DNA of 64,000 bases, from contig NZ_JAKVIJ010000002.1 in the NCBI RefSeq assembly GCF_022760965.1, positions 319,066 to 383,065 on the forward strand. The letters are read 5' to 3'. Below are positions 56,122 to 63,903 of this stretch, one piece after another; position 1 is the first letter of the stretch; each line of letters opens with the position of its first letter. This DNA is from Simplicispira sedimenti (GTDB lineage: Bacteria > Pseudomonadota > Gammaproteobacteria > Burkholderiales > Burkholderiaceae_C). Under the pieces are notes generated by a model. That model saw only the letters and a list, made by a program, of their open reading frames with translations, did no database searches and was not told the origin of the DNA. A program made the translations under genes and the position numbers.

Positions 56122-57753
56122 CGCGTTGGCGGTCGCGCGCAGCGCCACTCCACCGGGTTGGCGTTCGCTGTCTTGTCCGAGCAGGGCTCTTGCCGGGGCG
56201 CTGCCGCATTGGGTGCGCAGATCGTCGATCTGCTCTTGCAGCGCCGGTGCGTCGGGCAGATGGGTCTGGTGGCGCAGCAGGAGCTGCTGTGCCAGGTCGA
56301 TGAGCTTGGTGTTGAGGTGTTTGCGGGTGGACTGCAGCAGGGAGTCGAGGGCCTGGGCAGGGGCGCCGGCCAGGTGCTGCGCCATGGCTTCTTCGGCCAT
56401 CCGGTTCACGCGTTGCAGGCAATCGCGGATCTTGTCCGCATAGGCCTCGCAGCTGCGGCAGGCACTGGCCAGCAGCTCGCACAGGCCGCGCGTACTCGAA
56501 TAGCGCATGCCGATCGCTTCGATCCACTCGTGGCCTTCTTGCAGGTCGATGGAGGTGTTGGCCAGCACCGACAGCAGACTGCCCAGGTTGCAGGCGGCCT
56601 CCAGGTCGAAGGCGCTGTGCCGGATCTCCGGAGCCATGCTGCGGACCAATTGCACGGCCAGGGCCACCTGATTTTGGTGGATGGCCTGCAGCGTGCCCAC
56701 GACCTGTGCAAAACGCTGGATGCGCTGGCTGTCGCCATGTCTGTCCAGGACACGGCCAAAGTCCGCAATGCAGCGGTCGATGCCCTTGCCGTCCTTTTCA
56801 TCGAAGTAGGCGAATGCGAGCAGCACGAGTGACTGGTAGTCGAACAGCTTGGAATCGATGCCCAGCACCACGGCACGCGAGAGCACCTGCACTGCGGTGG
56901 CGCGCTCACCCATGTAGTAGCACATCATGCCCAGCTTCTGCAGGCGCACCACGGAGTCGGGTGTCAGCTCGCTGGCCGTGCGATAGGTTTCGATTGCCTC
57001 GGCAAAATGCCCCATTTCCACCTGGGCGCGGCCCAGCACATCGTAGGCGTCGGCGTAGCCAGGGTCTTCGCCGATCAGGCCCATCAGCGTGGCCACGGCG
57101 CGTGTCGGGTGGCCTGCCTCGATCTGTGCGCGGGCCACGCCCAGTTTGGCCCAGGGAATGGCGCGGGCTTTGAGGATGGCCTCGAACAGCAGGCGCGCCT
57201 CCTCGTGGCGGCCCAGCCGCAGCAGCAGCTCCGAGCCTATGCGCGCGGCATACAGCCAGTAGGGCTTGCGCCCGGTGAACTGGGCAATGCACAGCTTGGC
57301 AGCGGCCTCGAAGTCGCCCTGTTCGATGGCGTCGAAGATGGGGCGCAGGTGCGTCTTGCGCTGGCGTGCTGCGCTCAGGCGCTCGAACAGCGTCAGCGGT
57401 GTGAAGGGCTTGAGCAGGTAGCCGTCCAGCGCCGATTCGGCCGCTTCGGCCACGGCCGCATAGGTGGCCTCGGTGGTGACCATGAAGAACACGGTTGAAA
57501 AGGGTAGCAGCTGAGCGCGGCGCAGGTCGTCCAGCAAGGTCTGGCCGCTGGATTGGGAGTCCGGAAAGTACTGGTCGCACAGCACGTAGTCGAAAACCGT
57601 GTGTTCCAGCCTACTGCGTGCGTCCTGGATGCGGCTGCACTGCACCACCTTGGTCACGCCGTAATCCCGCAATTGCGCCGACAGCAGGCCGCGCGAGGTG
57701 ACATTGCTGTCCACCACCAAAGCCAGCGTGTCGGGGGAGCGGGAGGTTGCCAT
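56110..57753 (-). CDS. Response regulator with tetratricopeptide-like repeats
   Basis: The product has 547 residues. The REC domain is at about 10-128 with phosphoacceptor Asp60 (VLCDQYFP) and the conserved Lys in LLKPFTP; the acidic pair is reduced to a single Asp15. From about residue 150, helical repeats resemble TPRs (ARLLFEAILKARAIPWAKLGVARAQIEAG, GYADAYDVLGRAQVEMGHFAEAIETYRTA). There is no DNA-binding or enzymatic output domain, so it likely acts through protein contacts. No histidine kinase gene is nearby. Confidence 0.88.
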   Translation of the reverse strand: MATSRSPDTLALVVDSNVTSRGLLSAQLRDYGVTKVVQCSRIQDARSRLEHTVFDYVLCDQYFPDSQSSGQTLLDDLRRAQLLPFSTVFFMVTTEATYAAVAEAAESALDGYLLKPFTPLTLFERLSAARQRKTHLRPIFDAIEQGDFEAAAKLCIAQFTGRKPYWLYAARIGSELLLRLGRHEEARLLFEAILKARAIPWAKLGVARAQIEAGHPTRAVATLMGLIGEDPGYADAYDVLGRAQVEMGHFAEAIETYRTASELTPDSVVRLQKLGMMCYYMGERATAVQVLSRAVVLGIDSKLFDYQSLVLLAFAYFDEKDGKGIDRCIADFGRVLDRHGDSQRIQRFAQVVGTLQAIHQNQVALAVQLVRSMAPEIRHSAFDLEAACNLGSLLSVLANTSIDLQEGHEWIEAIGMRYSSTRGLCELLASACRSCEAYADKIRDCLQRVNRMAEEAMAQHLAGAPAQALDSLLQSTRKHLNTKLIDLAQQLLLRHQTHLPDAPALQEQIDDLRTQCGSAPARALLGQDSERQPGGVALRATANASAA

Positions 57754-57879
57754 GGAAGAGGGGTACGTTCGGCGTAGCCGCGTAACAATGATGACGCCTT
57801 AGTGTAGAACTTTGTGTTCTGCATGAAACTCCCATCAGCGGGCTTTTCGGCTGGGCACCTGCTGGGTGACAATGATCAG

Positions 57880-58617
57880 ATGCACAGCAGCAACATTCTT
57901 AGGGTTGCCACCTACAACATCCACAAAGGCGTACAGGGCCTGGGTCCGATGCGTCGGCTGGAGATCCACAACCTGGGCTTGGCCGTGGAGCAGCTCGATG
58001 CCGACATCGTCTGTCTGCAAGAGGTGCGCAAGCTGCACCGGCGCGAGGCGCGTTTTTTTCCGTACTGGCCGGACATGCCGCAGGCGGACTTTCTGGCGCC
58101 CGAAGGCTATGAGGCCGTTTACCGCACCAACGCGATCACCCGCCATGGCGAACATGGCAACGCGCTGCTGTCGCGTTGGCCGGTGGTGGGCCACCAGCAC
58201 GAGGACATCTCCGACCACCGCTTCGAGCAGCGTGGCCTGCTGCATGTGCATGTGCATGCACACGGGCGCGACGTGCATGTGATCGTGGTGCATCTGGGCC
58301 TTATTCCGGGCAGCCGGGTGCGCCAGGTGGGCCTGCTGGAGCGCTTCATCGAACGCGAGGTTCCGCGCAATGGGCCGCTGTTGGTGGCGGGCGACTTCAA
58401 CGACTGGGGGCAGCAAATCGGCCGCATGCTCGCGGGGCTGGGGCTGCTCGAATACGAGGAGCCGCGTGCCTTCACCTACCCCGCGCGCCTGCCGCTGGCG
58501 CAGCTCGATCATGTCTATGCCCGGGGCCTGACCCCAGTGGGCCTGCACGTGCCGCGCGGACGGGTGTGGTGGCGCATGTCCGACCACTTGCCCCTGATCG
58601 CGGAATTCAAGATCTGA
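57880..58617 (+). CDS. Endonuclease/exonuclease/phosphatase family protein
   Basis: The product has 245 residues of the EEP fold. Motifs: RVATYNIHKGVQG, DIVCLQEVRK (metal-binding Glu), VAGDFNDWG, and MSDHLPLIAEF (catalytic His). The exact substrate is unknown (DNA, phospholipid or phosphoester). It lies eight bases before clsB, which suggests a phospholipid-related role. I chose the ATG at 57880 (MHSSNILRVATYN); an upstream ATG at 57814 would add 22 residues. Confidence 0.88.
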   Translation: MHSSNILRVATYNIHKGVQGLGPMRRLEIHNLGLAVEQLDADIVCLQEVRKLHRREARFFPYWPDMPQADFLAPEGYEAVYRTNAITRHGEHGNALLSRWPVVGHQHEDISDHRFEQRGLLHVHVHAHGRDVHVIVVHLGLIPGSRVRQVGLLERFIEREVPRNGPLLVAGDFNDWGQQIGRMLAGLGLLEYEEPRAFTYPARLPLAQLDHVYARGLTPVGLHVPRGRVWWRMSDHLPLIAEFKI

Positions 58618-58625
58618 CGCGCGCG

Positions 58626-59846
58626 ATGGCAAGTGTTCTGTTTGAACTGACCGAAGGCCACCAGGTACAGCTGCTGCAAGGGGCGCAGGAGCTGTTTCCC
58701 GCACTGATCGCCGCGATGGACGCGGCGTTGTCGGATATTCAGTTCGAGACCTACATTTTTGATTTCACCGGCACCGCCACCGAGGTGGCCCAGGCGCTGA
58801 TGCGTGCGGCCCGGCGCGGGGTGCGCACCCACCTGGTGGTCGATGGCGTAGGTACCGGCCGTTTGCCGCAGGACTGGGCCGATCGCCTGCGCGCTGCGGG
58901 CGTGCATTGCCGAGTGTATTCGCCGCTGGGTCCGTTGGGGCTGTTGCTGCCGCGCCGTTGGCGGCGGCTGCACCGCAAGCTCTGCGTGGTCGATGGCCGG
59001 GTGCTGTTCTGTGGCGGCATCAACGTGCTGGACGATTTTCACGACCCCAACCACGGTCGCCTGGTGGCGCCGCGTTTTGACTTTGCCGTGCAGGCCACGG
59101 GCGCGCTCGTGGGCGTGGCCAGCGATGCCATGGAGCAACTGTGGTGGCGCATGCAGGCCGTGCGCGACGCCAGCCAGCGCCGCCTGCCCGAGGCCCTGCA
59201 GGCGCTGCGCGCCGCCAGCGCGGCCCACCATGCGCCGCCCGATGTCGACAGCGGCCCGGGCATGCGCGCCGCCCTGCTGCTGCGCGACAACGTGCGCCAC
59301 CGCAGCCGCATCGAAAAGGCCTACCGCCGTGCCATTGCGGCGGCGCGGGAAGAAATCATCATCGCCAACGCCTACTTCGTGCCGGGGCGCAAGCTGCGCG
59401 TGGCCCTGCAGATGGCGGCGCGCCGGGGCGTGCGGGTGCGGCTGCTGCTGCAGGGGCGCTACGAGTACTTCATGCAGTACCACGCGGCGCGCCCGGTGTA
59501 CGGCGCGCTGCTCAAGGCGGGGGTGGAGATCCACGAGTACGCGCCCAGCTTTCTGCACGCCAAGGTGGCGGTGATCGACGCCCATGGCGCGCGCCCCTGG
59601 GCCACGGTGGGCTCGTCCAACCTCGACCCGCTGAGCCTGCTGCTGGCGCGCGAGGCCAACGTGGTGGTGGAAGACGCCGCCTTTGCCCAGGACCTGCGCG
59701 CACGCCTGGAGCACGCCATGCTGCACGGGGGCAGGGTGCTGGACCCGACACGCTATGCGCTGCGCTCCTGGCACGAACGCGCCCTGGACCGCGTGGCCTT
59801 CGTGCTCATGCGCCTGGCGCTGTGGGTCACGGGCAACCGCTACTGA
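58626..59846 (+). CDS. clsB: Cardiolipin synthase B (phospholipase D family)
   Basis: Membrane-associated phosphatidyltransferase of 406 residues. The two HKD motifs are HRKLCVVDGRVLFCGG and HAKVAVIDAHGARPWATVGSSN; the family form HxK(x4)D is complete in both. The short single-domain form with no N-terminal membrane segments fits ClsB rather than ClsA. Cotranscribed with the EEP gene upstream. Confidence 0.92.
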   Translation: MASVLFELTEGHQVQLLQGAQELFPALIAAMDAALSDIQFETYIFDFTGTATEVAQALMRAARRGVRTHLVVDGVGTGRLPQDWADRLRAAGVHCRVYSPLGPLGLLLPRRWRRLHRKLCVVDGRVLFCGGINVLDDFHDPNHGRLVAPRFDFAVQATGALVGVASDAMEQLWWRMQAVRDASQRRLPEALQALRAASAAHHAPPDVDSGPGMRAALLLRDNVRHRSRIEKAYRRAIAAAREEIIIANAYFVPGRKLRVALQMAARRGVRVRLLLQGRYEYFMQYHAARPVYGALLKAGVEIHEYAPSFLHAKVAVIDAHGARPWATVGSSNLDPLSLLLAREANVVVEDAAFAQDLRARLEHAMLHGGRVLDPTRYALRSWHERALDRVAFVLMRLALWVTGNRY

Positions 59847-59858
59847 CTTTGCTGGGAT

Positions 59859-59912
59859 GCTATAAAAATAATAGCTACTGGCGCTTGTAGAATAAGCGCT
59901 GGAGGCCAAAAA
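59859..59912 (+). repeat. Dispersed palindromic repeat, copy K (clsB-folE gap)
   Basis: GCTATAAAAATAATAGCTAC, then TGGCGCTTGTAGAATAAGCGC, then TGGAGGCCAAAAACCC. A well-preserved intergenic copy in the 108-bp gap upstream of folE. Confidence 0.9.
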
Positions 59913-59954
59913 CCCTTTGAAACATCGGATGCCGATCGCTGCTACCATCTCCCC

Positions 59955-60677
59955 ATGTTCCGACAACTGGCCGCCGACATGAACCCAGCACCCCTCGACG
60001 AAGGAACGCCCGTTTCCGTCAAGATCCGCGAGCGGATCCAGGCGGCGCGCAAGCGCTTCAATGCCAACGACAACATCGCCGACTTCATCCAGCCCGGCGA
60101 GCTGGAGCAGTTGCTCGACGAGGTCGAGTCCAAGATGCAGGGCGTGCTCGACAGCCTGGTGATCGACACCGCAGGCGACCACAACACCCAGAACACCGCG
60201 CGCCGCGTGGCCAAGATGTACCTGGGCGAGGTGTTCAAGGGCCGCTATGTGCAGCCGCCCACCATCACCGAATTCCCCAACGCCGAGCACCTCAACGAGC
60301 TGATGATCGTCGGCCCGCTCACGGTGCGCAGCGCCTGCAGCCACCACTTCTGTCCGGTCATTGGCAAGATCTGGATCGGCATCATGCCCAACGAGCACAC
60401 CAACGTGATCGGCCTGTCCAAGTACGCCCGCCTGGTGGACTGGATCATGGGCCGCCCGCAGATCCAGGAAGAAGCCGTGGTGCAACTGGCCGACCTGATC
60501 ATGGAAAAAACCCAGCCCGACGGCCTGGCCGTGGTCATGGAGGCCAGCCACTTCTGCATGTCCTGGCGCGGCGTGCGCGAGATGGACAGCAAGATGATCA
60601 ACTCCGTGATGCGCGGCGTGTTCCTCAAGGACAGCGCCCTGCGCCGCGAATTCCTCTCTCTCATCCCTGGAAAGTGA
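59955..60677 (+). CDS. folE: GTP cyclohydrolase I
   Basis: Makes dihydroneopterin triphosphate from GTP, the first step of folate synthesis. The product has 240 residues. The zinc and catalytic segments are SACSHHFCPVIGKIWIGIMP and VMEASHFCMSWRGVREMDSKMINS. The N-terminus is slightly long; the in-frame ATG at 59979 is an alternative. Seven bases after its stop a BLUF photoreceptor gene begins. Confidence 0.96.
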   Translation: MFRQLAADMNPAPLDEGTPVSVKIRERIQAARKRFNANDNIADFIQPGELEQLLDEVESKMQGVLDSLVIDTAGDHNTQNTARRVAKMYLGEVFKGRYVQPPTITEFPNAEHLNELMIVGPLTVRSACSHHFCPVIGKIWIGIMPNEHTNVIGLSKYARLVDWIMGRPQIQEEAVVQLADLIMEKTQPDGLAVVMEASHFCMSWRGVREMDSKMINSVMRGVFLKDSALRREFLSLIPGK

Positions 60678-60684
60678 ACTGACC

Positions 60685-61107
60685 ATGTTGGTACGCCTGC
60701 TCTATGCCAGCCGCGCGGTGGACACCTCACCCGAGGCCATCGAAGCCATTCTTGCCCAGTCGCGCCAGCACAACCCGGCCTGCGGCATCACCGGCGTGCT
60801 GTGCTACGGCGGCGGCATCTTTCTGCAGGCCATCGAGGGCGGGCGCTCGGCGGTGAGCGATCTCTATGGCCACATCCAGCGCGACGCTCGCCACAAGAAC
60901 GTGGAGCTGCTGCACTTCGAGGAAATCGCCGAGCGACGCTTCGGCGGCTGGACCATGGGCCAGGTCAACCTCAGCAAGATCAACCATTCCATCCTGCTCA
61001 AATACTCCGAAAAGCCCGAACTCGATCCCTATGCCGTGTCGGGCAAGGTGTCGTTCGCGCTGCTCGAAGAACTCATGGCCACGGCGAGCATCATCGGCAG
61101 GGCCTGA
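60685..61107 (+). CDS. BLUF-domain blue-light sensor
   Basis: Short single-domain BLUF photoreceptor of 140 residues, which binds FAD and responds to blue light. The key residues are in place: Tyr7 in LLYASRA, Asn30 in NPACGITG, Gln48 in FLQAIEG, and Trp89 and Met91 in GGWTMG. There is no attached output domain, so it must act through a partner. The seven-base gap from folE implies cotranscription. Confidence 0.92.
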   Translation: MLVRLLYASRAVDTSPEAIEAILAQSRQHNPACGITGVLCYGGGIFLQAIEGGRSAVSDLYGHIQRDARHKNVELLHFEEIAERRFGGWTMGQVNLSKINHSILLKYSEKPELDPYAVSGKVSFALLEELMATASIIGRA

Positions 61108-61128
61108 CTTTTCGGTGCACCCTGTGAA

Positions 61129-61167
61129 GGCCGCAGCCCCGGATGGGCGCTGCGGCCCTTTGTTTTT
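61129..61167 (+). terminator. Terminator after folE-BLUF
   Basis: GGCCGCAGC (61129-61137) pairs perfectly with GCTGCGGCC (61149-61157), followed by CTTTGTTTTT. The T-run ends three bases before the EamA start codon. Confidence 0.88.
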
Positions 61168-61169
61168 GC

Positions 61170-62051
61170 ATGACCCTCCACGCCTTCGCCCTCATCATCC
61201 TGGCCGGGCTGATCCACGCCTGTTGGAACATTGCCGCCAAGAAGGCGGGTGGCGACGCGCGCTTTGCCTTCTTCACTTCGGTGCTGATGATGCTGTTCTG
61301 GGCGCCGCTGGGCTGGTGGCTGGGGCGCGACGCCGTGCCGCTGTGGGGCGCCGTGGAGTGGGGCATCATCTTGGCCAGTGGCGTGCTGCATGTGGTGTAT
61401 TACGTCACGTTGCTGCGCGGCTACCGCAAGGCCGACCTGACCGTCGTGTATCCGCTGGCGCGGGGCACGGGGCCGCTGCTGTCCTCCCTCGTGGCCGTCA
61501 CGCTGCTGGGTGAGCGCATCTCGGCGCTGGGGGCACTGGGCATCATCGGCGTGGTCGGTGGCGTCTTCCTCATTGCGGGAGGGCCGGCGCTGCTGCGTGC
61601 GGCGCACGACCCGGCGGCGCGGCAGCGCGTGCACAAGGGGCTGGTCTATGGTGTGGTGACCGGCGCCTTCATCGCCAGTTACACCGTGGTGGACGGCTAC
61701 GCCGTCAAGGTGCTGCTGATGTCGCCCATTCTGGTGGATTACATGGGCAATTTTGTGCGTGTGGCGCTGCTGGCCCCGGTGGTGCTGCGCGACCTGCCCA
61801 CGGCGGCGGTGCTCTGGGGCGCGCAGTGGCGCTTTGCGCTGCTGGTGGCCGTGGTCAGCCCCATCGCCTACGTGCTGGTGCTGTTTGCCATGCGCGAGGC
61901 GCCGCTGTCGCACGTGGCGCCGGCGCGCGAGGTGTCCATGCTGTTCGCTGCGCTCATCGGCGGCCACCTGCTGGGCGAGGGCGACCGGCTGGCCCGGCTG
62001 TGCGGCGCGGCGTGCATAGCGCTGGGCGTGACGGCCCTGGCGCTGGGGTAG
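61170..62051 (+). CDS. EamA-family transporter
   Basis: Drug/metabolite transporter superfamily member of 293 residues with about ten hydrophobic segments in two halves. The segments YRKADLTVVYPLARGTGPLLSSLVAVTLLGERIS and APAREVSMLFAALIGGHLLGEGD are the paired conserved loops. The substrate is unknown. Start set at the ATG at 61170, giving a first membrane segment LHAFALIILAGLIHACWNIAAKKA; an earlier in-frame ATG lies inside the terminator hairpin. Four bases before the DUF429 gene. Confidence 0.88.
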   Translation: MTLHAFALIILAGLIHACWNIAAKKAGGDARFAFFTSVLMMLFWAPLGWWLGRDAVPLWGAVEWGIILASGVLHVVYYVTLLRGYRKADLTVVYPLARGTGPLLSSLVAVTLLGERISALGALGIIGVVGGVFLIAGGPALLRAAHDPAARQRVHKGLVYGVVTGAFIASYTVVDGYAVKVLLMSPILVDYMGNFVRVALLAPVVLRDLPTAAVLWGAQWRFALLVAVVSPIAYVLVLFAMREAPLSHVAPAREVSMLFAALIGGHLLGEGDRLARLCGAACIALGVTALALG

Positions 62052-62055
62052 CGGC

Positions 62056-62892
62056 ATGGCCCCCGACACACCACCCCTGCTGCTGGGCGTTGATTTCTCC
62101 AGCAGCCCCAGCCGGCGCAAACCCATCGTCATGGCGCTGGGTGAGCTGGCGGGTTCGCGCGTGCGGCTGCAGTCCCTGCAAACCTTTGACACGCTGGACG
62201 CCCTGGGTCGCTGGCTGGCTGCACCCGGGCATTGGGTGGGCGGTTTCGACCTGCCGTTCGGCCTGCCACGCGAACTGGTGCAGCACCTGGGCTGGCCGCT
62301 GGCCTGGATCGATTGCATGCAGCACTACCGTCAGCTGTCGCGTGCGCAGATTCGCGATGCGTTCGCCGGTTTTTGCGCAGCCCGCCCGGTGGGCGGCAAG
62401 TTTGCGCACCGCGCCACCGACCTCCCGGCAGGCTCCAGCCCGAGCATGAAGTGGGTCAACCCGCCCGTGGCCTACATGCTGCATGCGGGCGTGCCGCTGC
62501 TGCTGGACGCCGGTGTGCATCTGCCGGGTCTGCATGCCGGTGATCCCGCCCGCGTGGCGCTGGAGGCCTACCCCGGCCTGCTGGCGCGTGAGGTGCTGGG
62601 GCGGCGCAGCTACAAAAGCGACGACCGCGCGCGCCAGACCCCGGAGCGCCTGATTGCACGCAAGGACCTGCTCACCGCGCTGGAGCTGGGCCACACGCGC
62701 CTGGGCCTGCAACTGCAACTGCGCCAGATCCAGCGCGAGGCGCTGGTGCAGGATGCGCAGGGCGACCGGCTCGATGCCGTGCTGTGCCTGCTGCAGGCAG
62801 CCTGGGCGCAGCAGCGCCATGCCGAAGGGGATGTGCGCTATGGGCTGCCTGAAAAGGCTGATCCACTGGAAGGCTGGATCGTGACGGCTTGA
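62056..62892 (+). CDS. DUF429 protein
   Basis: The product has 278 residues. The segments LLGVDFSSSPSRRKPIVMALGEL at the N-terminus and GGFDLPFGLPRELV match DUF429, a predicted RNase H-like nuclease family of unknown function. Later conserved segments include EAYPGLLARE and GDRLDAVLCLLQAAWA. Cotranscribed with the EamA gene. The integron remnant begins directly after its stop codon. Confidence 0.85.
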   Translation: MAPDTPPLLLGVDFSSSPSRRKPIVMALGELAGSRVRLQSLQTFDTLDALGRWLAAPGHWVGGFDLPFGLPRELVQHLGWPLAWIDCMQHYRQLSRAQIRDAFAGFCAARPVGGKFAHRATDLPAGSSPSMKWVNPPVAYMLHAGVPLLLDAGVHLPGLHAGDPARVALEAYPGLLAREVLGRRSYKSDDRARQTPERLIARKDLLTALELGHTRLGLQLQLRQIQREALVQDAQGDRLDAVLCLLQAAWAQQRHAEGDVRYGLPEKADPLEGWIVTA

Positions 62893-63286
62893 TGTGGATT
62901 GTTCGTGCGCTCAACACCACCGGAATGCGCTTGCACTCGGGCGGATCGTCCGATCTGGTTCATCCAAGGCAGCTCGACACACAACACATCGCGGTACAAG
63001 AACATCAAGGCATTGAGGGCTTGCCGGTGCGTGGCAGGGGACACCTGTCGCTCATTGGCGAGCATGGTCAGGAAAGCCTCCACATCGCTGCCGCCCATAT
63101 CACGCGGGTGCCGCATGCCGCCTTGCTGGGCCGACCACAGGATGAAGAAGCGTGCCCAGCACACATAGGCTTTGTCGTGAGGCTATAGTGCAGGTAACGG
63201 ATGCGCTCGCGAACTTGATCCAGCAAACGCTTGGATACCAAGGGTGGCGCTGCGGCGAATTTGTGGGTTCTGTTATACCTGTTCAT
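62893..63286 (-). pseudogene. intI: Truncated, frameshifted integron integrase
   Basis: The minus strand encodes the N-terminal third of an IntI tyrosine recombinase: LLDQVRERIRYLHYSL from the ATG at 63286, then after a one-base shift near 63172-63180 the frame AYVCWARFFILWSAQQGG, then MGGSDVEAFLTMLANERQ and THRQALNALMFLYRDVL, ELPWMNQIGR. A second shift leads to KRIPVVLS, after which homology ends at the DUF429 stop. The catalytic C-terminal domain (Arg...HxxR...Tyr) is absent. Full IntI has about 340 residues; only about 130 remain, so it cannot be active. Confidence 0.9.
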
Positions 63287-63329
63287 GCATCCAGTATGAA
63301 AACGTAAGCATATGAATTCATTGGATTTT

Positions 63330-63405
63330 TGGATTTTCTCAGCGCCACGTTATCCGACGGCTGCCGGGCATATCCGGTGAATTGCCGACTACATCAAAGT
63401 TAGGC
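63330..63405 (+). other. attI-like recombination site
   Basis: Beside the divergent intI start, ACATCAAAGTTAGGC ends in GTTAGGC (63399-63405), which fits the GTTRRRY core at which integron cassettes are inserted. The crossover lies between G and TT. The left boundary is approximate. No other gene lies in the 151-bp gap before the cassette gene. Confidence 0.7.
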
Positions 63406-63441
63406 CGCTTGGTCAGGCCTCGCCAGATCGGTGCACAGGCA

Positions 63442-63903
63442 ATGAGCAAACTTCCCGCATTCCTTCTGATCATCGCGCTGCTTGGTGCGGCCGCTCTGCT
63501 GTTTCGGCAAGAGCGCCAGTATGTGGCTGGGTTCGTTGAGGCTCCCGCAGAGATTGTTGAGCTGCGAAGCGAGCGAGTAACCCAGGGTGACGGGCGGCAA
63601 TACTCCACCAACGTTCACGCTGTAGTCGCGTACAACCTAAACGGTCAGCTGCACCACTTCAGCACGCAGTTTTTTGGGGTACCGAAGTGGCGCAAGGGTC
63701 AAACGGTAGTAGCGCTTGTGTCCCCATCGGCATCCGATGTAGGCCGGGTCAAGCGCCTGGACGACCTCTATCCGAAGAGTGCCGGCTTGGCTGCGCTCGC
63801 CGTACTGTGTGCCATTGCATTTGGCATTGGCTGGCTCGCACGCAAGTCTGGGCCGCGGCCTAACAATTCGTATATGGACTCCCCCACAACAGCAAGAGCC
63901 TGA
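63442..63903 (+). CDS. Cassette-borne DUF3592-like membrane protein
   Basis: The product has 153 residues. Hydrophobic segments at about 5-20 and 115-131 flank a soluble middle (VEAPAEIVELRSERVTQGDG, HHFSTQFFG, KGQTVVALVSPSASDVGRVKRLDDLY), the layout of DUF3592. It lies between an attI core and an attC-type end, so it is an integron gene cassette. The last dozen residues (SYMDSPTTARA) and the stop codon are supplied by the inserted tandem repeat rather than by a normal attC. GC content is lower than in the neighbouring core genes. Function unknown. Confidence 0.82.
   Translation: MSKLPAFLLIIALLGAAALLFRQERQYVAGFVEAPAEIVELRSERVTQGDGRQYSTNVHAVVAYNLNGQLHHFSTQFFGVPKWRKGQTVVALVSPSASDVGRVKRLDDLYPKSAGLAALAVLCAIAFGIGWLARKSGPRPNNSYMDSPTTARA
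63855..63870 (+). other. 5' end of an attC site (interrupted)
   Basis: GCGGCCTAAC (63855-63864) is the exact reverse complement of the cassette's first bases GTTAGGCCGC (63399-63408), the hallmark of an attC R'' end; it also fits RYYYAAC. The common AATTCG spacer follows, then the sequence switches to the tandem repeat and the rest of the attC is missing. Confidence 0.75.
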
